Below are positions 63,424 to 64,000 of a stretch of DNA of 64,000 nt, piece by piece. How positions within the stretch are numbered: the stretch's first letter is position 1; every line of letters starts with the position of its first letter. Made by a program: the position numbers and the translations under genes. The DNA lies in the NCBI RefSeq assembly GCF_001500025.1, contig NZ_LQIW01000023.1, positions 310,001-374,000 on the forward strand. The letters run 5' to 3'. The notes under the pieces are model-generated. The model was given only the letters and a program-made list of their open reading frames with translations, was not told the origin of the DNA and did not search any database. Source of the stretch: Mycobacterium sp. IS-1590. Its GTDB lineage: Bacteria; Actinomycetota; Actinomycetes; Mycobacteriales; Mycobacteriaceae.

Positions 63424-64000
63424 GTGTACTCCCAGCCGCTGATCGATGCGATCGCCGAAGCCGAGCATCTCGTGTCCACCGCGCCGTTCATCGAATCCGA
63501 CGCCGATCTGCTCGAAGGTCTGCAGTACCTGGCCGGACGCGTCGCCGCCTGCACCCACCTGGCGTTCGACTACGACCGGGATCATCCGTTCATGCAGTCC
63601 GGAACGGGCCCGTTCACGAAGATGGGCCTCGACAACCCGGACGCCCTCTACTTCGGCACCCGGGTGCAGGCCGGTCACGAATACGTCGTCACCGGTAAGC
63701 GGGGCACCACGACCGACCTGGCCTTCCAGATGCTCGGCGGGGAGTACACCGACGACAACGTTCCGCCCAGCCAAGCCGCGTTCGACGACCGCGACCTCGA
63801 CATCGCCGAGGACGGCACGTTCGAATGGCGCGTCACCCCCACCAGCCCGTCGCAGTTGGTCATCCGGGAGGTCTACAACGACTGGTCGGCACAGCGCGGC
63901 TACGTCAGCATCGCGCGCACCGACACCGCGGGTACCGCACCGCCGCCGCTGAGCAAGGAGCTCATCGAGAAGCGCTACGCGGTGGCCGGTAAGCAACTGG
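63424..64000 (+). CDS. KstR-controlled conserved protein, Rv3531c-like, N-terminal part (3' end outside window)
   Basis: From GTG 63424 the frame is open to the window edge (192 residues seen): 'MYSQPLIDAIAEAEHLVSTA', 'FDYDRDHPFMQSGTGPFTKM', 'ALYFGTRVQAGHEYVVTGKR', 'EWRVTPTSPSQLVIREVYND'. This matches my memory of the steroid-locus protein Rv3531c, a DUF1214-like family member without known function. The start is very close to the perfect KstR operator, suggesting a leaderless message. There is no signal peptide. Confidence 0.8.
   Translation, partial: MYSQPLIDAIAEAEHLVSTAPFIESDADLLEGLQYLAGRVAACTHLAFDYDRDHPFMQSGTGPFTKMGLDNPDALYFGTRVQAGHEYVVTGKRGTTTDLAFQMLGGEYTDDNVPPSQAAFDDRDLDIAEDGTFEWRVTPTSPSQLVIREVYNDWSAQRGYVSIARTDTAGTAPPPLSKELIEKRYAVAGKQL

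Overview
The window is high-GC actinobacterial DNA whose gene content and order match the steroid (cholesterol) catabolic locus of mycobacteria (the Rv3531c-Rv3574 interval of M. tuberculosis). Exported MPT63-type and hemophore-type proteins, a Ddn homologue, many overlapping ATGA/GTGA junctions and frequent GTG starts fit an environmental, probably fast-growing Mycolicibacterium. This identification comes from reading the proteins; no database was searched.

Layout. 1-2.1 kb: end of a LacI-type regulator, a phosphotransferase and otsB. 2.1-10.7 kb: the KstR-controlled left flank, with kstR, fadE34, kshB and hsaADCB. 10.7-18.9 kb: an accessory stretch with a lipase-like hydrolase, a LysR-MHS transporter-SDR-acetoacetyl-CoA synthetase module (probable ketone-body or 3-hydroxybutyrate use), a DUF222/HNH protein and an MFS exporter. 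18.9-41.4 kb: the KstR2-type block that removes steroid rings C and D: aspB-like, a PhnD-like protein, fadE33-32-31, fadD3, fadE30, ipdF, kstR2, fadA6, ipdC, ipdB, ipdA, echA20, two SDRs and ddn. Two non-steroid inserts lie inside it: a type-VII-like cassette (27.5-29.3 kb) and a SatD/membrane pair (33.8-35.2 kb). 41.4-56.1 kb: the KstR-controlled side-chain and ring A/B block: fadA5, cyp125, fadE28-fadE29-chsH2-chsH1-ltp2, chsH3, kstD and hsaEGF, interrupted by a sensor-like membrane protein and an MPT63-like protein. 56.1-62.4 kb: unrelated genes (DedA, fmdA-fmdB, a RecQ-like helicase with a phosphoribosyltransferase tail, a hemophore-like protein, a chimeric gene remnant, an exported Pro-rich protein). 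62.4-64 kb: an IclR regulator and the start of an Rv3531c-like gene behind a perfect KstR operator.

How it works. Cyp125 oxidises the side chain. FadE34, FadE28-29, ChsH1-H2, ChsH3, FadA5 and Ltp2 shorten it by beta-oxidation and a retro-aldol step. KstD and KshB (with a KshA not in this window) open ring B. HsaA/B, HsaC and HsaD cleave ring A, and HsaE/F/G turn the released hydroxydienoate into pyruvate and propionyl-CoA. FadD3, FadE30, IpdF, IpdC, EchA20, IpdA/B, FadA6 and FadE31-33 degrade the remaining C/D-ring propionate (HIP). I see seven KstR-type sites (TAGAACnnGTTCTA-like) at the KstR-type promoters and three KstR2-type sites (AGCAAGnnCTTGNT) at the HIP-gene promoters, so two repressors divide the locus into nested blocks.

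The least explained items are the type-VII-like cassette where M. tuberculosis has PPE64, three 17-bp palindromes spaced exactly 28 bp at satD, a cytosolic PhnD-like protein coupled to the aminotransferase, the ketone-body module where nat would be expected, a repeated intergenic element that carries its upstream gene's stop codon, and the RecQ-phosphoribosyltransferase fusion.
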